From the NCBI GenBank assembly GCA_030591105.1, contig JAUVBS010000050.1, positions 1 to 9,470 on the forward strand: 9,470 nucleotides of DNA, written 5' to 3'. The stretch comes from a bacterium (GTDB lineage Bacteria; Krumholzibacteriota; Krumholzibacteriia; LZORAL124-64-63). The number at the start of each line of letters is the position of its first letter. Position 1 is the first letter of the stretch. The notes beneath the pieces are model-generated. The model was given only the letters and a program-made list of their open reading frames with translations, was not told the DNA's origin and did no database searches. The position numbers and the translations under genes are program-made. Below, piece after piece: positions 1 to 6,922 of this stretch.

Positions 1-259
1 AACACCACGCGACCGGTTCGTCGTCGGCGTAGCCCATCAGACCGGGCACCCGACCGCTCGCGACCAGTTGCCGCATTGCCCGACGATGAGGCTCTCCCTT
101 GCCGGCCTCGAACTCCTGGTGGCTCAGGCGTGGGTACATGCACCAGCATCCGCCGCACGCCCCGCGCACGCCGAACAGTCGTTCGAAGTCGTCCCAGCGG
201 TCCGAATTCAGCGGCTCGATCGTCAGCGTCAAGGCGGATTTTTTTAGCTGCCTGGCCAT
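1..259 (-). CDS. GNAT-family N-acetyltransferase, N-terminal part (runs off left edge)
   Basis: The reading frame is open from an ATG at 259 to the window edge, giving 86 residues. After a short lead-in (TLTIEPLNSDRWDDFERLF) comes RGACGGCWCMYPRL, a Cys/Gly/Trp-rich block I know from the start of a group of uncharacterised GNAT acetyltransferases. It is followed by a basic helix (GEPHRRAMRQLVASG) and GYADDEPVAWC, which looks like the first strands of the acetyl-CoA-binding fold. Such enzymes move an acetyl group from acetyl-CoA to an amine, but the substrate cannot be read here and the CoA-binding motif lies outside the window. The start is supported by AGGTGG (minus strand, 273 to 268) eight bases upstream, with an in-frame stop just before it. 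The gene is divergent from the one at 497. Confidence 0.8.
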   Translation of the reverse strand, partial: MARQLKKSALTLTIEPLNSDRWDDFERLFGVRGACGGCWCMYPRLSHQEFEAGKGEPHRRAMRQLVASGRVPGLMGYADDEPVAWC

Positions 260-286
260 TATCGTAGCCACCTAACCAGTTGAACC

Positions 287-305
287 AAACCTGCGTAGCA
301 GGTTT
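287..305 (-). promoter_or_regulatory. Perfect 8-bp inverted repeat in the GNAT gene leader
   Basis: AAACCTGC, a three-base loop and GCAGGTTT form a perfect hairpin. It lies 28 bases upstream of the acetyltransferase start and downstream of its candidate promoter, so it would be in the 5' leader of that mRNA. It could be a leader hairpin or a dyad bound by a repressor. On the plus strand it runs into TTTT, but no plus-strand gene needs terminating here. Confidence 0.4.
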
Positions 306-324
306 TCGCCGACGGCCTGGTCAC

Positions 325-353
325 AGTATCGCTTCGCCGCCGGTCGCTGTCCA
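325..353 (-). promoter_or_regulatory. Candidate sigma70 promoter for the GNAT gene
   Basis: On the minus strand TGGACA (353 to 348, five of six bases of TTGACA) is followed after 17 bases by GATACT (330 to 325, four of six bases of TATAAT). This predicts transcription starting near 318 and a leader of about 60 bases. The spacing is optimal and the position fits. It rests on consensus matching only. Confidence 0.45.
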
Positions 354-496
354 GCCACGGGGTTGCGCCGTCGTTGCTCTCGCCCGGCGCTTCAGTCGGA
401 CCGTCACCGGCCGATAAGCTAGAGAGCGATCATCGCGCCAGCGGTTGCCGAGCCGTGGCGTGCTGTCAGATACCTTCAGCGAGGAGTGATAGACCG

Positions 497-1117
497 ATGC
501 GTACTGCTTTCTTAATATTCGCGGTGAGTGTGGGGCTGATGGCCGCCGCGGTGACCACCGCCCAGAACCCGGCGCCGACACTCTCGCAGAGCGAAATCAA
601 CGCTTTGCAACGGGAAATCACGAGCCACGAACGCTCGCTGAAAAAATTCTCATCGCTGGTTCGCAAGCTCGAGTCGACCGAACGCGAATCGAGCAACACG
701 GGCAGACGCCGCGCTCTGAACGATCTACAGAATGCCATGGGCGATGTGATCATCGTCGCCGAGAGGAAGCTGGGCGAGGATTACGTGATCACGCAACACG
801 GTGCAGAGGTCGAACAGGTAAGTACTTCCGACGCCGGCTCGGGCGGCGGCGTGCGGACGCGCAGACGAGTCTACCAGGTTCCCGAGTCAGAGAACTCGCC
901 ACCGGTAGCCTATTACCATCTCGTCCGGCAGCAGGCGATCTTCGTCTCGTGCAAGACGAGTCTCGAGCCGGCCGCCGCCAAGCAAGGCAGCTCCTACGCC
1001 CAGTACCTCGGTCTGGTCAATGAGTTCGCTGGCTTGATGTCCAGAGGCATCGACGCACTACGCGCGCAGCTCCCGCCCGAACCCGCAGCCGAAGAGCCAC
1101 TAACGGTCGATGGCTAG
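497..1117 (+). CDS. Exported helix-rich protein of unknown function
   Basis: I do not recognise this 206-residue protein. It begins with a clear Sec signal peptide: MRTAFLIF, a hydrophobic stretch to about residue 19, and a likely cleavage after A22 (VTTA/QNP). Residues 29-65 are polar and helix-prone with many Glu, Lys and Arg (SEINALQREITSHERSLKKF), a possible coiled coil. A second helical stretch covers about 70-92, then a Gly/Ser turn (SGGG, 115-118), an Arg-rich bit and a short conserved-looking core (VAYYHLVRQQAIFVSC, lone Cys142). The tail is Pro/Glu-rich. It should act in the periplasm or outer envelope. The frame is open further upstream (from 374), but I chose the ATG at 497 because GAGGAG lies at 481-486 and the signal peptide starts there. 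No enzyme motif is visible. The nearest neighbours are divergent or convergent, so context gives no role. Confidence 0.75.
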   Translation: MRTAFLIFAVSVGLMAAAVTTAQNPAPTLSQSEINALQREITSHERSLKKFSSLVRKLESTERESSNTGRRRALNDLQNAMGDVIIVAERKLGEDYVITQHGAEVEQVSTSDAGSGGGVRTRRRVYQVPESENSPPVAYYHLVRQQAIFVSCKTSLEPAAAKQGSSYAQYLGLVNEFAGLMSRGIDALRAQLPPEPAAEEPLTVDG

Positions 1118-1204
1118 CGGAGCTTCGGTTGTGCGGTCTCGATGGTGTCCGCCCCGGATCGAAGTTCAGGGCCCAATGTGGTGAGATGGGTTTTTGAAGG
1201 AGCA

Positions 1205-1246
1205 ACTCGTAGTTCGCGGGCGCCGTGTGGCTAACGAACCGCGAGT
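1205..1246. terminator. Imperfect hairpin between convergent genes
   Basis: ACTCG, TA, GTTCG, an 18-base loop, CGAAC, CG and CGAGT form two 5-bp stems separated by a 2x2 mismatch. It sits between the plus-strand gene ending at 1117 and the minus-strand gene ending at 1256, where a shared terminator would be expected. There is no U-tract on either side, so a standard intrinsic terminator is not shown. I see nothing else in 1118-1255. Confidence 0.25.
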
Positions 1247-1255
1247 CCGATCAAG

Positions 1256-2131
1256 TTACCGCGTCGCCGTACGGCTCTGCAACGCGGTCACGGCCGCCAA
1301 CACCGCCGCCGGCTGCTCTTCGTAGATAAAGTGACCCGCACCCGCGACCGTCTCGAAGGTCACGTCGGGCAACCCGGCGCAAAGGGTATCGATGTCGCTC
1401 TCGCTGAGCGCGCCGTGGTGGGGGGCGCCGCCTTGCAAAACGAGCACCGGCTGCTGGATTTTCGTCAGGTTCGGCTCGAGTGATTCGGGTTCCGGCTGCT
1501 CGGACATGGCGACGTATGCAGCGAGCGTCCCCTGGATATCGCGTGCCGCACCGCGGAAGTATTGCCGGACAGTTCTCTTGTCGACCCAGCTGACGTCTCC
1601 CGAGGCCGCCTTCAGGTCTTTGGCGTAACGGTCGCGCAAGAGTCGAGTGCCGGTGAATTTGGCCACCCACTTGGCGAGCTTCAGGCTGTTTTTGACCGTC
1701 GCCGTGGCCGCGCTTTCGGTTACGGCGCCCTCGATGGAGACGATCCCGCTCACGAGGTTGGGCTCGCGGTAGGCGATGCGCAGGGCAATCGACGCCGAAA
1801 CCCCCTGGGCCACGAATATCGCCTGGGTGATCTCGAGTTGTTGCAATACGGCCACGATCCGGTCGGCCTGGGCGGTCAGCGTATAAGTCGCTCCTGGCGG
1901 CCGGGCGGACAGGCCCAGCCCCAACGGTTCGATGGCTACGGTCCGCATACCCTGCTCGTGCAGCAGCGGAATGAGGTTCCGGAAGCCGTAGGCGCAACCG
2001 GATAGACCGGCCAGCAGGACGACCACCGGGCCCTCGCCGGAATCGTATACCGCGATTCCTTCATCGGGCGCCACGGTAACGTAGCTGGGGGTCATGGCGC
2101 CGAGGGTCAACAGTAGCAGCAGTGCCGGCAT
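1256..2131 (-). CDS. Alpha/beta hydrolase-fold protein, catalytic residues degenerate
   Basis: This 291-residue protein has the alpha/beta hydrolase layout: a strand with SGEGPVVVLLAGLSG (31-45), then FRNLIPLL, VAIEPLGLGLSARP (65-78), a nucleophile-elbow region FVAQGVSASIALRIA (106-120), a helical cap (about 140-210), a late strand QPVLVLQGG (227-235) and TVAGAGHF (261-268) with the family His at H267. Against the family pattern LVGHSMGGAIAL the ungapped alignment puts G110 at the nucleophile and A41 where HG is usual. Ser112 (G-V-S-A-S) could be a shifted nucleophile. No Asp follows the late strand, but E134 (VSIEGA) sits where LinB-type haloalkane dehalogenases keep their acid. It may be a weak or inactive esterase-like protein. 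The first 12 residues (MPALLLLLTLGA) are hydrophobic and hint at export, though without a basic n-region. The start is supported by AGGAGAGG at 2142-2135. It is the last gene of the TRAP operon, 92 bases after the permease. Confidence 0.85.
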   Translation of the reverse strand: MPALLLLLTLGAMTPSYVTVAPDEGIAVYDSGEGPVVVLLAGLSGCAYGFRNLIPLLHEQGMRTVAIEPLGLGLSARPPGATYTLTAQADRIVAVLQQLEITQAIFVAQGVSASIALRIAYREPNLVSGIVSIEGAVTESAATATVKNSLKLAKWVAKFTGTRLLRDRYAKDLKAASGDVSWVDKRTVRQYFRGAARDIQGTLAAYVAMSEQPEPESLEPNLTKIQQPVLVLQGGAPHHGALSESDIDTLCAGLPDVTFETVAGAGHFIYEEQPAAVLAAVTALQSRTATR

Positions 2132-2156
2132 CGGCCTCTCCTAGATACGATTTCCA

Positions 2157-2220
2157 GTCGTAACGACCAGCGTCACACACCGATCGGTCCTTGCGACCCG
2201 CTTTTACCGCAAAAGGTGTG
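2157..2220 (-). promoter_or_regulatory. Intercistronic region with nested inverted repeats
   Basis: The 92 bases between permease and hydrolase hold several dyads. CACACC (2176-2181) pairs with GGTGTG (2215-2220) and encloses CTTTT-ACCGC-AAAAG (2201-2215). ACCGATCGGT (2179-2188) is a perfect palindrome, and GTCGT-A-ACGAC (2157-2167) is a third repeat. In the mRNA these could form a structure just after the permease stop that sets relative expression or mRNA decay. There is no U-tract, so I do not call a terminator. Confidence 0.3.
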
Positions 2221-2223
2221 CCG

Positions 2224-4323
2224 TCAGGAAATACTCCGTGTGGGCCGACGCTGTTCCGGAATCGATAGCTTCAGCCGCGGATTGCGCCGAATGCGGGCTT
2301 TCTGCATCAGGACCACACTTCCCCACAGGGCGATACCTACTGAATCGACCGCGATGGGGGGTAGCTGTAGCCCGGTTGCCCAGTGCACGAGGTCCGGGAA
2401 AAAGAGGATCACCGTGGCCAAGGCCATGATGATCCACTCGATCGCGTTCATGCCGCAAATCAGATAGCCCATAGTTACGCTACAAAACGCAACGGTCGCC
2501 AGCGTAATCGTCGTGAACGTCAGCGCGATCTCGTGCCAGTCGCCGTCGAGCAGGAAGCCTCTCACGTACGCGAACAGGAACGGTCCGATGTACAGGAATT
2601 TGGCGAATTTGAACGCAGTCCACCCGGTCTTCCAGGGGTCCGACCCGGCGATGGCCGCCCCCGCATACGCAGCCACACAGACCGGAGGCGTGATGTTCGA
2701 GTCCTGGCTGAACCAGTAGACGATCATGTGTGACGCGATCAGTACCCACGACACACTTGCCACCATTTCCGGTGAGACTTCCAGGTCGGCGAAGGACATG
2801 CCGAAATGGGTCTGGGCGATCATGTTCGACACCGCGCCGACCGCGAGCACCGCGGTGATCAGATACGCCGCCGTGACCGGCACGCCCATACCCAGGACCA
2901 GCGATGCCAGACCGATCAGCAGGATCGCCACCGGCAGACAGCCACCCGACAGGCTGATGATGATTTCCGAGAACTTCAAACCGATGCCGGTCAACGCGAT
3001 GGTCCCGACGATCACGCCGATCACGCCGACCGTCGCGCCGATGATCAAGGTCTTGTGGGCGCCGTCGATCATCGCGTCACGGATCTGTCGGATGCCCATC
3101 TTGTGATCGGGGGTCAGCCAACTGACGACGACACAAGCGATGGTCGCCCAGAAGGCGGCATAGCCCGGTGAACGGCCCCTCAGCATCAAGACGACGATCA
3201 AGACCAGGGGGGTCGCCAGGAACCAATCTCGCTTGAGGATCTGCCAGGCCGACGGCGCGTCATCAGCCGGCAAGCCGACCAATCCCCAGCGCTTCGCTTC
3301 GAAGTGGATCATCACGAAAACGGACAGGAAGTACATCAGAGCCGGAAAGATAGCCATTTTCATGATCTGCACGTAGGGAATCCCGGTCATCTCGGCCATC
3401 AAGAAGCCGCCCGCACCCATGATCGGCGGCAAGAACATACCCCCGATGGACGCCGCCGGTTCGATGGCGCCGGCCACATGCGGTCGGAAGCCCGCTCGCT
3501 TCATCAACGGGATGGTGAAAGCGCCGGTCGAGACGGTGTTGGCGATGGCCGAGCCCGAGACCGAGCCGAAAAATCCCGAGGCGATCACCGCGACCTTGGC
3601 CGGCCCGCCCACACTGCGTCCGGCGACCGCCAGCGGCAGATCGATGAAGAACCGCGCGCAACCGCTCGCCTGCAGGAACGCCCCGAAGAAGATGAACAGG
3701 ATGACGTAGGTCACCAGTACGTCGGCCATGATGCCGAAAACGCCTTCCTGTTTGAGGTAGATGTGATTCAGAGCCCGCGGTATCGAGAAGCCGTCGTGGG
3801 CAAAGATGTCGAGAAGCGGGATGTAGTCGAGCAGATTACCCCAGAACGCGTACATCAAGAACCCGATCCCGACGATGGTCATCGACCAGCCCAGTACCCG
3901 CCGGCAGACCTCCAACGAGATCACGATACCGACCGCGCTCGCGACGGTGTCCAGCGTGGATTCTGAGCCCATGCGGTAGTTGAGATTCTCGAATTCGACG
4001 ATCCAGTAGCCGACGACCACCGTTGCGCTGAGCGCCAGGATCAGGTCCGTCACCGCCGGACGGTCCGTCGGTGAGCGAGAGGTCAGCGGATAGGTCAAGA
4101 ACACCAGCACGTAGGTGATCAACACATAGATACCGCGGTGGTACTGCGTGTCCACCGGACGTACGCCGGCGTTGTAGAGATAGAATGCCACCATGAAAAT
4201 GCCGAGTGCAGAGGTCAAATAGTACCAGCGGGGCGTTAGGCGACGACCGGATTTCGCATCCGTTTCGGTCAACTCGGCGAAAGCCGCTGGCCGGGCGGTA
4301 CGGTCCGGGCGCGTTTTCGTCAC
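2224..4323 (-). CDS. TRAP transporter fused permease, DctQM type (TAXI system)
   Basis: This inner-membrane permease joins the small (DctQ-like) and large (DctM-like) TRAP subunits in one chain. TRAP permeases move a solute inward, driven by an ion gradient (usually Na+), after delivery by a periplasmic binding protein. The protein is 699 residues and strongly hydrophobic, with many membrane segments. The N-terminal part (about 30-165) is the DctQ-like portion. The DctM signature GSVSGSAIANTVSTGAF is at about 253-269, followed by IPLMKRAGF and EPAASIGGMFLPPIMGAGGF (288-307), and later LGMGVPVTAAY and NITPPVCVAAYAGAAIAG. The start is a GTG at 4323 whose last two bases open the TGA stop of the binding-protein gene (GTGA). 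The frame is open up to 4569, but that stretch is hydrophilic, out of family, and overlaps the binding-protein gene. There is no clear SD, so translational coupling is likely. The transported solute cannot be told from sequence. Confidence 0.93.
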   Translation of the reverse strand: MTKTRPDRTARPAAFAELTETDAKSGRRLTPRWYYLTSALGIFMVAFYLYNAGVRPVDTQYHRGIYVLITYVLVFLTYPLTSRSPTDRPAVTDLILALSATVVVGYWIVEFENLNYRMGSESTLDTVASAVGIVISLEVCRRVLGWSMTIVGIGFLMYAFWGNLLDYIPLLDIFAHDGFSIPRALNHIYLKQEGVFGIMADVLVTYVILFIFFGAFLQASGCARFFIDLPLAVAGRSVGGPAKVAVIASGFFGSVSGSAIANTVSTGAFTIPLMKRAGFRPHVAGAIEPAASIGGMFLPPIMGAGGFLMAEMTGIPYVQIMKMAIFPALMYFLSVFVMIHFEAKRWGLVGLPADDAPSAWQILKRDWFLATPLVLIVVLMLRGRSPGYAAFWATIACVVVSWLTPDHKMGIRQIRDAMIDGAHKTLIIGATVGVIGVIVGTIALTGIGLKFSEIIISLSGGCLPVAILLIGLASLVLGMGVPVTAAYLITAVLAVGAVSNMIAQTHFGMSFADLEVSPEMVASVSWVLIASHMIVYWFSQDSNITPPVCVAAYAGAAIAGSDPWKTGWTAFKFAKFLYIGPFLFAYVRGFLLDGDWHEIALTFTTITLATVAFCSVTMGYLICGMNAIEWIIMALATVILFFPDLVHWATGLQLPPIAVDSVGIALWGSVVLMQKARIRRNPRLKLSIPEQRRPTRSIS

Positions 4324-5306
4324 TGGGGCCCGAGGTTTTCCGGTATGGCCTGGCCCTGTTCCGTCCAGAACTTCACTGCACCCGGATGCAACTGGACCGA
4401 AGCACCGAGGAAGGCGTTGTCCACGGTCATGGACTTGAAGGTCTTTTTCGCCGCGACCATTGCGGCCATACCTTCCGGCGACCAGAGCGCGTTCATGATC
4501 CGGTACACGATGTCTTCGGGGACATCCTCGTGGCAGCTGAGGATCGTCGCGTCCTGGTAAGTGGAGCACTCGGGCGAGTTTTTACCGTAGGTCCCGGCCG
4601 GGATGATGGTCGGGAGGTAGGAAAACTTGTCGAAGAACCCGCTCTGCTCGGCCTCCTTGCCGACGTCGATCAACCGGATGTCCACCTGGACCGAGGCCTC
4701 GATGATCGAACGGTTGGGGTAACCGACCAGTACCCAAAAAGCGTCGATTTTACCATCCTTGAACGCGCTGGCCGCGGCGGAATAGCCCAGGAATGTCGGT
4801 TTGAAAACGTCCCAGACATCGATGTGCCGGAAGAAACGTTCGGCACTCGCGGCGGCACCGGAACCCGCGTTACCGACGGCCACTCGCTTGCCGACCAGGT
4901 CCTTGGCGCTCTGCAGCGGGCTGTCGGCCCGCACGACCAGCTGCACCGGTGCTCCGTACAGGAAGCCCATGGCGCGCAGACCATCGTATTTCTTGCCGTC
5001 CTTGGGTAGCTTGCCTTTCCAGCCCAGGGCCGCGTCCACGGCGTAGCAGAGGCCGAATTGCGACTCTCCTTTGCTGACCCGCTTGACGTTCTCCACGGAA
5101 CCGCCCGAACCGACGGCGCTCATCTTGATGTTCTTCTCCGCCTTGGGGATGTAGACCGCCATGGCGTTGGCAAAGGTGTTGAAGGTACCGCCGGTGGGGC
5201 CACCGCCGACCTTGGCCCGGTACTTCGCAGCCTCGACAGCCGTCGGTAGCGTACCAAGACCGACGATCACGGCACCAACCGCCGTGGCAACAAGCAGCTT
5301 CTTCAT
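4320..5306 (-). CDS. TAXI-family TRAP transporter substrate-binding protein
   Basis: This is the periplasmic receptor for the adjacent permease. The 328-residue precursor has a typical signal peptide (MKKLLVATAVGAVIVGLG, cleavage probably after VEA at residue 26). The mature part opens with KVGGGPTGGTFNTFANAMA, the glycine-rich TAXI start, then SAVGSGGSVENVKRV and SQFGLCYAVDAALGW. The middle has the lobe-crossing segment QLVVRADSPLQSAKDLVGKRVAVGNAGSGA in pieces typical of the family, and the C-terminus ends in LHPGAVKFWTEQG, also a TAXI feature. Family length is about 310-340, so it is complete. The frame is open to 5495, but I chose the ATG at 5306: the signal peptide starts there and AAGGGGA lies just upstream. 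TAXI proteins bind small acidic solutes such as glutamate or 2-oxoacids, but the ligand here is unknown. It is the first gene of the operon. Confidence 0.94.
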   Translation of the reverse strand: MKKLLVATAVGAVIVGLGTLPTAVEAAKYRAKVGGGPTGGTFNTFANAMAVYIPKAEKNIKMSAVGSGGSVENVKRVSKGESQFGLCYAVDAALGWKGKLPKDGKKYDGLRAMGFLYGAPVQLVVRADSPLQSAKDLVGKRVAVGNAGSGAAASAERFFRHIDVWDVFKPTFLGYSAAASAFKDGKIDAFWVLVGYPNRSIIEASVQVDIRLIDVGKEAEQSGFFDKFSYLPTIIPAGTYGKNSPECSTYQDATILSCHEDVPEDIVYRIMNALWSPEGMAAMVAAKKTFKSMTVDNAFLGASVQLHPGAVKFWTEQGQAIPENLGPQ

Positions 5307-5623
5307 GAACGATCCCCTTACTCCACGGCCGCTCGAGGTCAACCGGGTCCGTGGTGCGCCGCTGTCGGTCCGATTCTTGACGCCGAGAGTGAGTTTGCCT
5401 ACCGACTTTAGATCATCCCGGTACGGGGTGTCAACGCACGCTCTCGCCACAGAAAGGCATTTGAAGCGAGTTCTCAGACCGGTCGGATCAGGCAAAGTCC
5501 CGCACGATCACCGCTGTCGATCCCGTTAGGATAGCGTATACTCCCAGGGTCAATGAGCCAAGCCTGGTCGCCGGTTCGCGGACCAACCGGGCCCACCAGC
5601 GTCGTTCACTTGGAGCTGTCGCC
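5307..5623. other. Divergent intergenic region between TRAP operon and dinB
   Basis: These 317 bases separate the two divergent starts. The part nearest the operon carries its candidate promoter. On the dinB side, CTGTCG (5514-5519), 17 bases and TATACT (5537-5542) make a weak promoter candidate: the -10 matches five of six bases but the -35 only three. I found no CTGT-N8-ACAG LexA box and no small gene with an SD site. Confidence 0.5.
5405..5434 (-). promoter_or_regulatory. Candidate sigma70 promoter for the TRAP operon
   Basis: On the minus strand a perfect TTGACA (5434 to 5429) is followed after 18 bases by TAAAGT (5410 to 5405, four of six). It lies about 100 bases before the binding-protein start, leaving a leader of roughly 90 bases. 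The spacer holds the dyad CCCG-GTA-CGGG (plus strand 5417-5427), well placed for a repressor to block polymerase. This is the best promoter match in the window. Confidence 0.55.
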
Positions 5624-6805
5624 ATGGGTGAGCGTGCCATCCTCCACGTCGACATGGATGCATTCTACGCTGCGGTCGAGGTACTCGACGATCCTACCTT
5701 GCGCGGTAAACCGGTGATCGTCGGCGGGACGCCGCAATCGCGCGGGGTGGTCGCGGCCGCCAGTTACGAAGCGCGCCGCTTCGGTGTGCACAGTGCGTTG
5801 CCGGCCGTGCGCGCGGTCAAGCTCTGTCCGCACGGCGTGTTCCTGCCGCCGCGGATGAAGCGCTACACCGAGATCTCCCGGGCCATCCAAAGTGTTTTCA
5901 AGGAGTACACCCCGCTCGTCGAACCGATCTCACTCGATGAAGCGTTCCTCGACGTGACCGGTAGCCGACGGTTGTTCGGCCCTGCCCAGACCATCGGGCG
6001 CCTGATCAAATCGCGAATCCAAGCCGAGATCGGGCTGACGGCGTCGGTCGGTGTTGCGCCGAACAAGTTCCTCGCCAAGCTGGCGAGCGATCTGGAAAAA
6101 CCCGATGGATTCGTGGTGATTCGCCGCGGCGGTGCGGCCGCGTTGCTGGCCAGTCTGCCGGTGGCGCGGCTGTGGGGCGTGGGCGAGGTTACCGGTGGTG
6201 AACTGAACCGGCTCGGTATCACCAAGATAAGCGATCTGCTCGCCTACCCGCACGACCTGCTCGTGGCCCGACTCGGCGACCACGCCGAACATCTGCTGGC
6301 GCTAGCGGTCGGGCACGACGAGCGCCCGGTCGTCCCGGGACAGGCGGCGAAATCCATTGGCCACGAAGTGACATTCGCCACCGATGTGGCCGACGCAACG
6401 GAATTACGCGAAGTGTTGGATCGTTTGAGCGAGAAGGTCGGTCGTCGTCTACGCCGGTCCGGATTGCTGGCTAGCACGGTCTGCATCAAAGCTCGCTATC
6501 GGGATTTCACCACCCGGACCCGAGCGGTCACCTTGCCCCAACCCACCGACGCGACACCGCAGATCCGCGCCGCCGCCCGCGAGTTGCTCGAGCGCCGGCT
6601 CGGCCGTCGCGGCCGGCGGTTGCGTCTGTTGGGCGTTACGGTCGCCAATCTAACGCAACCGGGCCACGGCCAGGGGTGTCTCTTCGGTGATCCCTCGAAC
6701 GAGCACGATCGATGCATCGACTCCGTACTCGACGCGGTCGACAATCGTTTCGCCGGCAAGATCCGGCGTGGTGCGGCCTCACGCCGCCGCCGCGATCCGC
6801 AGTAA
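5624..6805 (+). CDS. dinB: DNA polymerase IV (Y-family translesion polymerase)
   Basis: The enzyme copies past damaged template bases without proofreading. The 393-residue protein shows the whole Y-family plan. ILHVDMDAFYAAVE (6-19) holds metal-binding D10 and the steric-gate aromatic F14. VVAAASYEARRFGVHSAMP-like sequence (here ending HSALP) covers 42-60. SLDEAFLDVTG (103-113) holds catalytic D105 and E106, and LTASVGVAPNKFLAKLASD (138-156) is the second palm motif. LWGVGEVTGGELNRLGI (183-199) is the helix-hairpin-helix thumb, and about 245-345 is the little finger. Near the C-terminus Q350-G-C-L-F354 fits a beta-clamp-binding QxxLF motif. It is followed by about 40 extra residues ending in an Arg-rich tail, making the protein somewhat longer than the roughly 350 residues usual for Pol IV. 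The ATG at 5624 has TGGAG nine bases upstream. No LexA site is visible, so SOS control is not supported. Confidence 0.96.
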   Translation: MGERAILHVDMDAFYAAVEVLDDPTLRGKPVIVGGTPQSRGVVAAASYEARRFGVHSALPAVRAVKLCPHGVFLPPRMKRYTEISRAIQSVFKEYTPLVEPISLDEAFLDVTGSRRLFGPAQTIGRLIKSRIQAEIGLTASVGVAPNKFLAKLASDLEKPDGFVVIRRGGAAALLASLPVARLWGVGEVTGGELNRLGITKISDLLAYPHDLLVARLGDHAEHLLALAVGHDERPVVPGQAAKSIGHEVTFATDVADATELREVLDRLSEKVGRRLRRSGLLASTVCIKARYRDFTTRTRAVTLPQPTDATPQIRAAARELLERRLGRRGRRLRLLGVTVANLTQPGHGQGCLFGDPSNEHDRCIDSVLDAVDNRFAGKIRRGAASRRRRDPQ

Positions 6806-6826
6806 GATTTATTTCGTACGAGTTAT

Positions 6827-6844
6827 CGCGAAGTACGGTTCGCG
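6827..6844. repeat. Short inverted repeat after dinB
   Basis: CGCGAA, a six-base loop and TTCGCG form a perfect 6-bp stem 21 bases after the dinB stop. No T-run follows, so it is only a weak terminator candidate. The rest of 6806-6922 is gene-free. TTGCCG (6858-6863), 17 bases and TATTGA (6881-6886) is a poor promoter candidate for the next gene. Confidence 0.25.
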
Positions 6845-6910
6845 CTACGGAAACGACTTGCCGCTCGTCGCTGCAACGATTATTGATGGTCCGGTCACCA
6901 ACGCCAAGCA

Positions 6911-6916
6911 GAGGAG
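6911..6916 (+). promoter_or_regulatory. Shine-Dalgarno site that favours a TTG start
   Basis: GAGGAG ends six bases before TTG at 6923 but 18 bases before the next in-frame ATG at 6935. The spacing argues for TTG as the start of the DUF4230 gene, adding four residues (MGNL) to the ATG form. Confidence 0.55.
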
Positions 6917-6922
6917 ACTTCT

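Noticed and set aside
374..496. 41-residue N-terminal extension of the exported protein
   Set aside because: The signal peptide and the GAGGAG site point to the ATG at 497.
1251..1997. 248-residue open frame on the minus strand overlapping the hydrolase
   Set aside because: It is a frame-shifted shadow: Arg/Gly-rich, no family motifs and no SD, whereas the other frame has a full alpha/beta hydrolase fold.
3304..3966. 220-residue plus-strand open frame inside the permease gene
   Set aside because: Extremely rich in Asp, His, Arg and Gln with no hydrophobic core; it is antisense to conserved DctM sequence.
4324..4569. 82-residue N-terminal extension of the permease
   Set aside because: It overlaps the binding-protein gene in another frame and is hydrophilic and out of family. 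The GTG at 4323 fits the operon layout better.
4206..5009. 267-residue plus-strand open frame opposite the TRAP genes
   Set aside because: It is antisense to a well-supported TAXI gene and permease. Its composition is what GC-rich codon bias produces, with no recognisable domain.
5307..5495. 63-residue N-terminal extension of the TAXI protein
   Set aside because: It would bury the signal peptide in the interior and spans the candidate promoter. The ATG at 5306 has an SD site and a normal signal peptide.
5500..5623. LexA/SOS box upstream of dinB
   Set aside because: I looked for CTGT-N8-ACAG and close variants and found none.
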